The position numbers and the translations under genes are program-made. Of a stretch of DNA of 64,000 nt, positions 8,349 through 16,247 are shown one piece after another; position 1 is the first letter of the stretch; each line of letters begins with the position of its first letter. This stretch comes from Mucilaginibacter sp. cycad4 (GTDB taxonomy: Bacteria; Bacteroidota; Bacteroidia; Sphingobacteriales; Sphingobacteriaceae): contig NZ_CP139559.1 in the NCBI RefSeq assembly GCF_034263275.1, positions 5,890,001 through 5,954,000 on the forward strand, written 5' to 3'. The notes under the pieces were generated by a model. The model saw only the letters and a program-made list of their open reading frames with translations. It was not told the origin of the DNA and did no database searches.

Positions 8349-10292
8349 TTAAAGGTTGAAATAGGACTCGCGTTTAATACCCAGTTTTTTGATTTTTGAA
8401 TTGAGGGTACTTGGGGGGAGTCCAAGGATCTCCGCGGCGCCACCCGCACCGCATACTTTTCCTCTGCAGCTTTGCAAAACGCCAAGAATGTGGCTAGTTT
8501 CCATTTCTTCTAAAGTTTTTAGTTCGACAATTTTGGCAACATTTTCATCCTCCTTCACATTGCCAGGCAAATCAATTTTGTCTATTATTTTGCCATTAGT
8601 CATAATCATACTTCGTTGTATGAGATGCCCCAGTTCCCGAATATTGCCTGGCCAGTCGTAGCCTTGTAACTGATCTAGAGCAAACTGACTGAATCCGCTT
8701 ATCTTTTTACCAGTATCTTTGGCATATACATTCAAAAAATGTGCTGACAATGCAGGTATATCCACTTTTCGATCCCGGAGCGGAGGCATATGAACAGGAA
8801 AAACGTTTAGCCGATAATAAAGATCGAGGCGAAATCGTCCTTCAGCTACTTCTTTTTCAAGGGTCCGATTGGTAGCTGCGACGACGCGTACATCGACTTT
8901 TACGGAATGCTTCCCGCCGAGGTGGTCAATCTCCTTTTCCTGGAGTACGCGAAGGAGCTTTACTTGTGCATCCAGGGGCATCTCACCGATCTCATCCAAG
9001 AAAATTGTTCCGCCATTTGCTAATTCGAACTTTCCAATTCTTCTCTCACTTGCGCCTGTGTAAGCGCCCTTCTCATGCCCGAAAAGCTCGGATTCTATCA
9101 ATTCATGTGGTAACGCAGCACAGTTTACGGTTATGAATGGTTTTTGGCGCCGCGAAGAGAGTTTGTGGATATTTTGTGCAACTTTTTCTTTTCCTGTACC
9201 GCTTTCTCCCGTGATCAGGACCGTAATCTCAGACTGACTTACAAGGGATATATTATCAAGTACTTTTAACAGTTCCGGACTATTACCCACAATCCCGTCA
9301 AAGTTACCTGCTGACACAAGTGATTTTGGATTTATCGTTGAAGATTCATTTTCCAGTCTGCCGTTCCCGGAGAGCTGCTTTATATTCATAATGAGCTGCC
9401 CGATGGCTTCTTCGTTGGTCAGCAGCAGTGACAGGTGCGTGCCGGAGAAGCCGTCCGGATTCTTACTGTAAAAATCCAGGCTGGCCACATACCCATTCGT
9501 CAATAGAAGTGGTAAGCTAAGTTTGGATTGAAAATCAAAATGAGAACAAAGCACACGTTCCCACAGATCGTCGAACATAAGCTGACGAAATTCATTTCCG
9601 TTAGCATAACCCGCTTTTTTGCCATTAGCAACCGTAGGCTTGTAGAGCGCACTGTCTTTTCGATTCAACTCCATGCTTTCTGGCAATTGGTTATTCAGGC
9701 AGTACTTGTACCGGTCATAACCCTCCCGGATGTAGCTGAATTCTTCAATTGAGTGATTGTCCTGCCTCTTCTGCAGCCTGACCCTAAAGTAATCAAATGG
9801 AATGAGTGCCTGAAAAATAGACGGCCACATCGCTATCTGTTCTTTAGGCAAGTGCCCGTTGTCGCAGACAGACTTGATTTGCATTCTTAGCATTTCCTCG
9901 CGCTGCTTTTCGAATTCTATATTTTGACGATGCTTTTCGGTCGCAATTTCAAGCATGATAATCAAATCCTTCTCACGGAAAGGCTTAAGTATGTAGCCGT
10001 AAGGTGAGGTCAGTTTGGCGATTTCCAATATCCGCTGGTTTGCGTTAGCTGAAATATAAATAAACCCTATTTTTCGTTCAGTCAAATAAGGGGCAAGATC
10101 CGTTCCTTTCGACCCATCCTGAAGAAAAATATCGAGCAAAACCCAGGTCGGATTATATTTATCGACCAAGTTCCTGGCTTGGTCTACGGTGGCAGCAATC
10201 CCGCAAACTTTATACCCGGCTTTTTTGATAATCAGACTCAGATCATTTGCTACAATAAATTCATCTTCAACAATAAGTATAGTATCCTTCAT
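8349..10292 (-). CDS. Sigma-54-type response regulator (receiver, GAF-like linker, AAA+, HTH)
   Basis: The 647-residue protein is an NtrC-like response regulator. The receiver domain (1-120) has the acidic pair E9/D10, phospho-acceptor D54 (VLLDIF) and K103. A GAF-like linker (about 130-310) separates it from an AAA+ domain with Walker A GESGTGKE (362-369), GAYTGA loop (409-414) and Walker B TIFLDEIGE. A Fis-type helix-turn-helix ends the chain. Twelve bases separate it from the kinase gene upstream (10305-11348), so the two form a two-component operon in which the kinase is made first. It is closest in layout to the activator at 16248. Confidence 0.93.
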   Translation of the reverse strand: MKDTILIVEDEFIVANDLSLIIKKAGYKVCGIAATVDQARNLVDKYNPTWVLLDIFLQDGSKGTDLAPYLTERKIGFIYISANANQRILEIAKLTSPYGYILKPFREKDLIIMLEIATEKHRQNIEFEKQREEMLRMQIKSVCDNGHLPKEQIAMWPSIFQALIPFDYFRVRLQKRQDNHSIEEFSYIREGYDRYKYCLNNQLPESMELNRKDSALYKPTVANGKKAGYANGNEFRQLMFDDLWERVLCSHFDFQSKLSLPLLLTNGYVASLDFYSKNPDGFSGTHLSLLLTNEEAIGQLIMNIKQLSGNGRLENESSTINPKSLVSAGNFDGIVGNSPELLKVLDNISLVSQSEITVLITGESGTGKEKVAQNIHKLSSRRQKPFITVNCAALPHELIESELFGHEKGAYTGASERRIGKFELANGGTIFLDEIGEMPLDAQVKLLRVLQEKEIDHLGGKHSVKVDVRVVAATNRTLEKEVAEGRFRLDLYYRLNVFPVHMPPLRDRKVDIPALSAHFLNVYAKDTGKKISGFSQFALDQLQGYDWPGNIRELGHLIQRSMIMTNGKIIDKIDLPGNVKEDENVAKIVELKTLEEMETSHILGVLQSCRGKVCGAGGAAEILGLPPSTLNSKIKKLGIKRESYFNL

Positions 10293-10304
10293 GTCCTTTT
10301 AATG

Positions 10305-11348
10305 TTATTCTATATTCACTGCGACGTCGGCAGTTTCCATCTTTTTTGCAACGCAGATCTCTACCTCCAGGCCATTTTTCCCTTTCATTTCACACCCGCC
10401 ACCAAGCTGCCTGGCAAGTCCTTCGATCAATACCTTTCCGAATGAATTTTTTTCATGCCAACTTTTACGCCGATTATCACCCACTCCATTGTCAGCAATC
10501 GACAAACAGTATTTGCCCACATCAGTCGTTATTAACGATAAATCAACCTTCACGCCTTTTTTTCCTGCAAATGCATATTTAAAAACATTGCTCACCGCTT
10601 CATTTAATATCAGTCCATAAGAGACCGCCATCGAAACTTCAAGATCCAATGGCACCAATTCAACGTTAAATTCAATTTGCTTGGAACAATTATCGTATAC
10701 ATCTTCCAGATATTCCAACAGTTCATAAGTGTAATCAGCCATTTCAACGCGCGACAAATTCTCTTCCTGGTAGGACCGCCTGTACACCAGTGAAACCGCA
10801 AACATCCTGTGTTGAAAATTGCGGATTGCCTTTTGGGCTTCCGGATGATCGAGATAAGCCGCCTGGGTATTCAGTAAGCTCATGACAATCTGCAGGTTAT
10901 TTTTAACACGATGATGGATCTCTTTAATCAACCAGTCGTTCTTTTCGTTGGCTGTATCCAACGAATTATTTTTTTCTACCAGGTCCCGTTTTAACGAATT
11001 AATGATCTCTGAATTTTTCTTTCTTTCATTGATATATACTATGCCAGCCGCAATTCCCGTTACTGCAAGCAGGCATAAACTGCCGTCCAGCAGAAGCTCT
11101 GAGCTGGGAGGACCTGTCAAACTTAACACGGATAAACTTTTAACATTTGGTAATTTTATAACAACCAAAATATTTCTGTACGTTGACTGCCACACAGGTG
11201 ATGATTCCGAAGCTGCCAGGCTATTAAAAACATCAAATCTGATTTCGTTCAATTTGTTGACCATATTACCGATGACATTACCCTTTCCGCACCCAATCAA
11301 CCTTATCGTCAACCATAAAAGGGCGACAGTTTGCTTAATCTCATTCAT
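10305..11348 (-). CDS. Short HisKA_2-type sensor histidine kinase
   Basis: The 347-residue protein has a poorly conserved N-terminus, one membrane segment (about residues 88-107), a coiled coil and a kinase core. The phosphoacceptor motif is EIHHRVKNNLQI, the N-box is NEAVSNVFKYAF and the G1 box is DNGVG. Unlike the kinases at 1-2351 and 11528-13855 it has no TPR sensor half, so it looks like a shortened relative. It is the first gene of an operon with the response regulator at 8349-10292 (12-bp gap), its likely partner. HisKA_2 kinases feeding an NtrC-type regulator is an unusual pairing. Confidence 0.9.
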   Translation of the reverse strand: MNEIKQTVALLWLTIRLIGCGKGNVIGNMVNKLNEIRFDVFNSLAASESSPVWQSTYRNILVVIKLPNVKSLSVLSLTGPPSSELLLDGSLCLLAVTGIAAGIVYINERKKNSEIINSLKRDLVEKNNSLDTANEKNDWLIKEIHHRVKNNLQIVMSLLNTQAAYLDHPEAQKAIRNFQHRMFAVSLVYRRSYQEENLSRVEMADYTYELLEYLEDVYDNCSKQIEFNVELVPLDLEVSMAVSYGLILNEAVSNVFKYAFAGKKGVKVDLSLITTDVGKYCLSIADNGVGDNRRKSWHEKNSFGKVLIEGLARQLGGGCEMKGKNGLEVEICVAKKMETADVAVNIE

Positions 11349-11361
11349 TATCTTATTGTAA

Positions 11362-11521
11362 AATCGGAAATATCGCTTATGATCACCCGCCTATTCGAGC
11401 GAAACAATCAGAGTGCCGATTTTTATAAAAAACTAATAAACAAGACTTTGTAAAAAAATACACCATTTTTTCAAAAGCGGCATTTCGCTTTTTATCTTTA
11501 TTTGGCTTTTAAATTCGTCGA
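11362..11521. promoter_or_regulatory. Regulatory region of kinase/response-regulator operon, with motif pair
   Basis: Three copies of the CG-N6-CG palindrome occur: 11362-11379 (AATCGG-AAATAT-CGCTTA), 11474-11491 (AAAGCG-GCATTT-CGCTTT, perfect arms) and 11504-11521 (GGCTTT-TAAATT-CGTCGA). The last two start 30 bp apart. On the minus strand a CGGCAC box runs from 11418 to 11413, followed ten bases after its GG by GT. This is a possible degenerate -24/-12 element facing the kinase start at 11348. Confidence 0.4.
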
Positions 11522-11527
11522 TTATCA

Positions 11528-13855
11528 TCAGGATAACGCAACACCGTCCGCCATAAGTTTCGTCGACTCTGTTGGGCCAACCTTTGTCAGGTATCCTAAA
11601 ATGGTTAGTTCCAATTTTACGCCATCTCCTGATAAGATACTCAACTCTCCGTGTAACTGCCCTGCAAGGCCTTTAATCATACTCATTCCAAGGGTGGAGC
11701 AGCGCTCTATATCAAAATCTGCCGGTAATCCTTTGCCATTATCGCAAATGATCAGGGATAGGTCGCCTGGAATAGGTTCGTCAAGGCCGATAAAGATCGA
11801 TCCCCTTGTTCCAGATGGAAACGCATATTTGATCGCATTAGTAATGGCTTCATTCAGGATCAGGCCGATCGGTACAGCCTGTACAACGTCCAGGCTAATC
11901 GGTTCTATTTCCTGGATGATTTCTATCTGGTTCTTCAGATTGAAACTCTCTGATAGATACTGAACCAGCTCACTGATGTACTCATACATATCGATACGGG
12001 CCAGATTATCAGACTGATAAAGCTTTTGGTGGATTAGTGAAATAGATTGCATTCGGTGCTGGCTTTCCCTTAAAGCCTCTAACGCTTCGCCGTTTTCTAT
12101 GTAAATAGTCTGCGAGTTAAGCAGACTGATGACGATTTGCAGGTTGTTTTTAACCCGATGATGGATTTCCTTTAGCAGCCACTCACGTTCAATTAATAAA
12201 GTGTCTTTTTCAGTTACCAATTTTTCCAGTGATGTGTTTTTACTTGCAATGATGCGTTGCTGCGCGACCAATTTTAAGTTGTTGCGCTGTTTGATCCGAT
12301 ATCTGCTGAAACTAACGGCCAAAAGTAGCCCGAGCAGTATGATACCGCTAATTGTTACGTTCCTTAACAATGCTGCCTGCTGCAGGTCGGCTCCCTGGAC
12401 CTGGGTCCGTTTGGTAAGTATCTGGATACTTTGATTTTTAAGGGTTAGTTCTCTTGCTTTTTTCTCGGTTTCATATGCAACCTCCAACTCTGCAATACTT
12501 CTGTTCTTTTGATCATTAAGTAATGTGTCCTGGATCCTCTTTTCCAATTGACTATGGCGAATGGCTGATATATATCTGCCTTCGGCGGAATCTATTTTAA
12601 ACAGCCAATGTTCATTGGAGGCTTTGGTCGCAGTCGATAAATTGAAACGTGAAACGTTTCCCAGATCTACCAATACCCGTCTGGCCGCTTCGAAATCGTT
12701 TTTAGCAAAATAAAAACTCACCATGTTCATATATGCGATTTCCCGCATGGCCGACATTTTATCCATTTTGCTGATTGATTGTTTTATCCGGGTGAGGTAA
12801 CCAGCAGCAATATTAAAGTCCTTTAAAAGCATATACGCTCTCAGGAAGTTTGAATACATGATAGTTGCCTTTTCGTGATCACTACCAGCATCAACTGTTT
12901 TGAGTATGGATATCGCCTCGTAAGGTTTCTTAAGTCCATTAAGCACACCTGAAAAATTTATTGCAATTACATCGTAAGATTCCTGATCATGATTGGCTTT
13001 TGCAATGCTCAGACCCTGTCGAAAATAATAAGCAGCTTTATCTAACTGGGTAAGCCGCATGTATGTGATGCCAACGTGGTTGAATATTGCAGCTCTTTCC
13101 TCCGGCGTATCATTGTTCTCTTCTGAAAGTTGTATTGCTTTCAGGCCATAGCCAATAGCCTGCTTATAATCGCCTGCCTGGCAATAGGATTCGTTGAGCA
13201 TATTATACAGACCCTGTTGAGCTTTATAGCCTATGGAATTGTACATGGCGATCCCTTCTTTCAGGTAACGTATCGCGATAAACTGTTGGGAATGGAGCCC
13301 GTATAAGTTCCCTAATTCCTGGTAAGTCTCCCCCAGTTTGAACCTGTTGTTGCTCCGCTGGTAATATAGTAGCGCTGTTTCGGTATAACTTATTCTTTGA
13401 CTCAGGTCTTTATCATTGGTATAGGTATAATAACCGGCTAGTTGTTTGTAGCCGTAGCCAACTGCATCCCAATTCGAATTAATCTTAAACTCTGCTATCG
13501 CGGCTTTTTCGAGTTCTATTGCCTGTTCCATATCCCCGCGAAACTTATAAATCCTTGATAAAAAATCTTTACTGAAACCAAGTTTATTATGATCATTTGT
13601 TTTTAGACTCAACTGCAAAGCTTCCTTTGCAAGAACCATTGCACTGTCGGGCTTTCTTTTTACAGCTACAGGTGTGTAGATATAGTAAAGACCAAGCTGG
13701 ATCATTTTCGTAATCCGTGCGGTATCAGAATCGGCCTTATCCAGCTGAAGCCTGAAGTTCGCTGCGTCAGCGGGCCATTTTTCCCTGGGATACTGCCAGG
13801 AGATCAGAAGTAATGCAACGCCGATTAAAAGAATTTTAGGTAGCTTGATAAACAT
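11528..13855 (-). CDS. TPR-containing HisKA_2-type sensor histidine kinase
   Basis: The 775-residue protein begins with a hydrophobic signal or anchor (LLIGVALLLISW), followed by TPR-like helical repeats to about residue 440, a coiled coil, a membrane segment (about 505-525) and a cytoplasmic kinase core. The core carries EIHHRVKNNLQI (around residue 565), an N-box NEAITNAIKYAF and a G1 box DNGKGLP. The repeats probably lie outside the cytoplasm. It is a full-length paralogue of the partial kinase at 1-2351. It sits upstream of the kinase/regulator operon on the same strand, 179 bp away, and could feed the same regulator, though this is inference. Confidence 0.92.
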   Translation of the reverse strand: MFIKLPKILLIGVALLLISWQYPREKWPADAANFRLQLDKADSDTARITKMIQLGLYYIYTPVAVKRKPDSAMVLAKEALQLSLKTNDHNKLGFSKDFLSRIYKFRGDMEQAIELEKAAIAEFKINSNWDAVGYGYKQLAGYYTYTNDKDLSQRISYTETALLYYQRSNNRFKLGETYQELGNLYGLHSQQFIAIRYLKEGIAMYNSIGYKAQQGLYNMLNESYCQAGDYKQAIGYGLKAIQLSEENNDTPEERAAIFNHVGITYMRLTQLDKAAYYFRQGLSIAKANHDQESYDVIAINFSGVLNGLKKPYEAISILKTVDAGSDHEKATIMYSNFLRAYMLLKDFNIAAGYLTRIKQSISKMDKMSAMREIAYMNMVSFYFAKNDFEAARRVLVDLGNVSRFNLSTATKASNEHWLFKIDSAEGRYISAIRHSQLEKRIQDTLLNDQKNRSIAELEVAYETEKKARELTLKNQSIQILTKRTQVQGADLQQAALLRNVTISGIILLGLLLAVSFSRYRIKQRNNLKLVAQQRIIASKNTSLEKLVTEKDTLLIEREWLLKEIHHRVKNNLQIVISLLNSQTIYIENGEALEALRESQHRMQSISLIHQKLYQSDNLARIDMYEYISELVQYLSESFNLKNQIEIIQEIEPISLDVVQAVPIGLILNEAITNAIKYAFPSGTRGSIFIGLDEPIPGDLSLIICDNGKGLPADFDIERCSTLGMSMIKGLAGQLHGELSILSGDGVKLELTILGYLTKVGPTESTKLMADGVALS

Positions 13856-14268
13856 TGCTTAATAGGATTAGTCAGGTATTTCAAAAATTGCGTCTTAGCC
13901 AAAACGGATAGGAAAATTCAATGCCTGTATTCAAATGCTTGATTTACAGCAAATAATAATTTCAATCAATCGAAAATCAAACGAGACATCGTTATTTAGC
14001 GAATATTCATTACGGTATTTTGTAAGAATATTCGGTCCCGTCGGTTCATAAAATACATTACAACTACTAGTGGTAAGACGCGCACGGTTATTCAGGCAAC
14101 GTCCTGCGCAGGGCTGCATATGTGATCTCCCAATCTGTCGTTTCGCTAAAAAATGAAATACCGTCTTTACAATGTGGGCAGAATCTTGATTATGGCTTTG
14201 ATTATCAGCTATTTATTATTTGGCACGCCAAATGAATATCCCTTCACAAATAATTAGAAGCTGAACAC
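13856..14268. promoter_or_regulatory. Divergent region with tandem palindrome pair
   Basis: This gap holds a motif pair exactly 31 bp apart: 13978-13995 (CAAACG-AGACAT-CGTTAT) and 14009-14026 (ATTACG-GTATTT-TGTAAG). It could serve the kinase at 11528-13855 (minus strand) or the small frame at 14269. A TGGCACG box starts at 14221, 48 bp before the ATG at 14269, with GA where a sigma-54 -12 element would have GC. Nothing else was recognised. Confidence 0.4.
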
Positions 14269-14472
14269 ATGGAAAAACAAACAGCATTACCAGACCCAAT
14301 GAACTGCGATTCAGGACAGGTTGAAATCAGCAACGGAAATACGATCAATCCTGCTCTTGGTCAGCTTCAAAATGGGAATGTTGCTCCACCCGGCCCTCTT
14401 GAATTCGTCAGGACATACCTATTTATAACATATTTCCATTTGTTAGAGCTCTTTTATATTATCTATAAGTGA
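14269..14472 (+). CDS. Possible small protein, 67 residues, unknown
   Basis: The frame starts with ATG 48 bp after a TGGCACG box. The first 45 residues are polar and rich in Asn, Gly, Pro and Gln with normal-looking codons. The last 20 are hydrophobic and aromatic (FVRTYLFITYFHLLELFYIIY), like one membrane helix. No family is recognised. The hydrophobic end might equally be non-coding drift after a frameshift. It stands alone, with 272 bases of unassigned sequence downstream. Confidence 0.3.
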   Translation: MEKQTALPDPMNCDSGQVEISNGNTINPALGQLQNGNVAPPGPLEFVRTYLFITYFHLLELFYIIYK

Positions 14473-14744
14473 TTACAAACAAATAGGTAGAAATAAAAAG
14501 GAATGAAATTTAATCAAAGATTACTTTATTGATCCTGTTTCTGTGTTACCTATGCGTTAAAGCCCGGCCATTAGCTAATAAGAATGACTTGTGGCTTCGG
14601 CATCAATAAAAGCCCTGCCGACTTTGGAAGACCGGAAGCAGTTTCCAGCCTTCCGTGTTTGCATACCCGGTTTACAGCGCTACATAACGAATCGTCGCTT
14701 TTTAAAGGTTTATACTTAGATGATTTAAATTTTTGTAATGGCCA

Positions 14745-15620
14745 CTAGAAGGCGGCTTTCCAGGTCGTAAAGAATTCGGATAATGTAGTGGGTTTATCTC
14801 CTATAATTGTTCCAAGCGTATCGTTTGTCCCGGCAAAAATACCATCCATGCAATCCAGCGCAACATTGGTTACATGTTGAAGGAAATGATCATCGGCGCC
14901 CCTTTCGGCATCCAGTTCAGCCCATCTTTCGATATTCACAGGCTCATATTTGATCTTTCTGCCCAGTACACTGGAAAGCACTTCGCTCATCTCATAAACA
15001 TTATATTCTTCCGGCCCGTAAAGCTTAAGTATTTCTCCTGCATAGGTCATCGGTTCCGCAGCTATCCTTGCGACCGCTCGGCCAAGATCTCCGGAATCGA
15101 CAGGTGCCCAACGCCCATCTCCAAAGGGTAATACGATTTTATTGTCTTTTTTGATACCCTCCCGGATATATAGGAACCAATCGTCAAAAAATGTAGGCCT
15201 CAAATGAGTAATAGGTATTCCGGTCATATTTAGAATCTGTTCGCCAATCCAGTGGTCCTGAGCTGCATGACTTTTAGCGTCACGGCGTGCCGAAATCTGG
15301 GACATGTTAACGATACCTTTCAAGCCGGCTTCTTTTCCAGCTACTGCAAAGTACGATGTTGCTTCCAATACCCCAGGCACAAGCACAGGAAAGCAAAAAT
15401 ATGCGGTATCTATACCCTTCATTGCTACAGAGATCTCGTCAAAATTGTGTAGGTCGCCGGCGAATACTTCCACGCCTTTTGCGGCAAGTTTTTCTGACCG
15501 TTCATCCAAGCTGTGTACAAAAGCTCTTACGGGGTTTCCCATTTCAAGCAATTCGTCTATTGCTGCGCTTCCGCTTTTTCCGGTTGCTCCGGTGATTAAT
15601 ACTTTCAATTTCTTGCTCAT
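14745..15620 (-). CDS. NmrA-like NAD(P)-binding oxidoreductase
   Basis: The 291-residue protein starts with the dinucleotide-binding motif GATGKSGSAA (about residues 11-20) after a beta strand, as in NmrA/HSCARG and atypical short-chain reductases. It lacks the classical YxxxK catalytic pair at the usual place, which is typical of NmrA-like redox sensors and of quinone reductases such as QorB. Residues HLRPTFFDDW around 140-150 match the family's substrate-side segment. The function may be NADP(H) sensing or reduction of a small carbonyl or quinone. The gene stands alone. Confidence 0.8.
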   Translation of the reverse strand: MSKKLKVLITGATGKSGSAAIDELLEMGNPVRAFVHSLDERSEKLAAKGVEVFAGDLHNFDEISVAMKGIDTAYFCFPVLVPGVLEATSYFAVAGKEAGLKGIVNMSQISARRDAKSHAAQDHWIGEQILNMTGIPITHLRPTFFDDWFLYIREGIKKDNKIVLPFGDGRWAPVDSGDLGRAVARIAAEPMTYAGEILKLYGPEEYNVYEMSEVLSSVLGRKIKYEPVNIERWAELDAERGADDHFLQHVTNVALDCMDGIFAGTNDTLGTIIGDKPTTLSEFFTTWKAAF

Positions 15621-16247
15621 TTTGATCGTGTGTTATCAGATGATAAATCAATGATTAGGAATTTTTTTGATTATAGGTACGCCTTGTGGTTGATCGTTTA
15701 TCATTCAGTTTGTCTAAGGCATACGCATTCTTCGGTCAAACAGTAGTCCCTTTTATTAATTACTGACATTGAGTTTCTTATGTAATTCACGAAAAGAAAA
15801 CGTGATTATATATCGTTATCTCACCGCAAAAAGTAGCGAAATATGGCTTTGAACCCAACCTTCATAACGTTGAGAATAACAATTCAAATCATCGCTTTAA
15901 CATTCAAAAAAGCCTTTTTTGAGTGGATTTTGTCATATAACAAGCACTTTTTCGGCCTGTATTTGATTGGCTTAACGAAATGCAATTACGTCATGAAATG
16001 AATTAACGAAATTTCGTTAATTCACATTGTTGATCTGTATTTAAACAGCTAATAATCAAACTATTATAATCAGGTATATAACTTGCACTACCTGCATGCG
16101 GAAAGATACATTGTCGGATATTAATGCTTAAATTAGCATGTATCATTTAAACATGCGGTGGCTTTTGAGATAGCTGTTTTTAACAGTTAAAAAAGGCAGG
16201 AAATAACATGGTTTTAAAGGCAACCAAAATATTGTATTTCAGTTAAG
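15621..16247. other. Long divergent intergenic region upstream of activator gene
   Basis: These 627 bases lie between the divergent NmrA-like gene and the activator at 16248. They contain the best palindrome of the window (separate entry). An extra inverted repeat (TCACG/CGTGA) lies at about 15787-15805. No further gene or terminator was recognised. Confidence 0.4.
15972..16024. promoter_or_regulatory. Best copy of the recurrent palindrome, with partner 31 bp upstream
   Basis: Positions 15999-16024 form a perfect 26-bp palindrome with no spacer (left arm TGAATTAACGAAA, right arm its exact complement). The core at 16003-16020 is TTAACG-AAATTT-CGTTAA. A partner at 15972-15989 (TTAACG-AAATGC-AATTAC) starts exactly 31 bp earlier, and a much weaker CAAGCA-CTTTTT-CGGCCT lies 31 bp before that (15941). 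A site for a dimeric DNA-binding protein is the natural reading. The activator gene starts 224 bp downstream. Confidence 0.65.
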
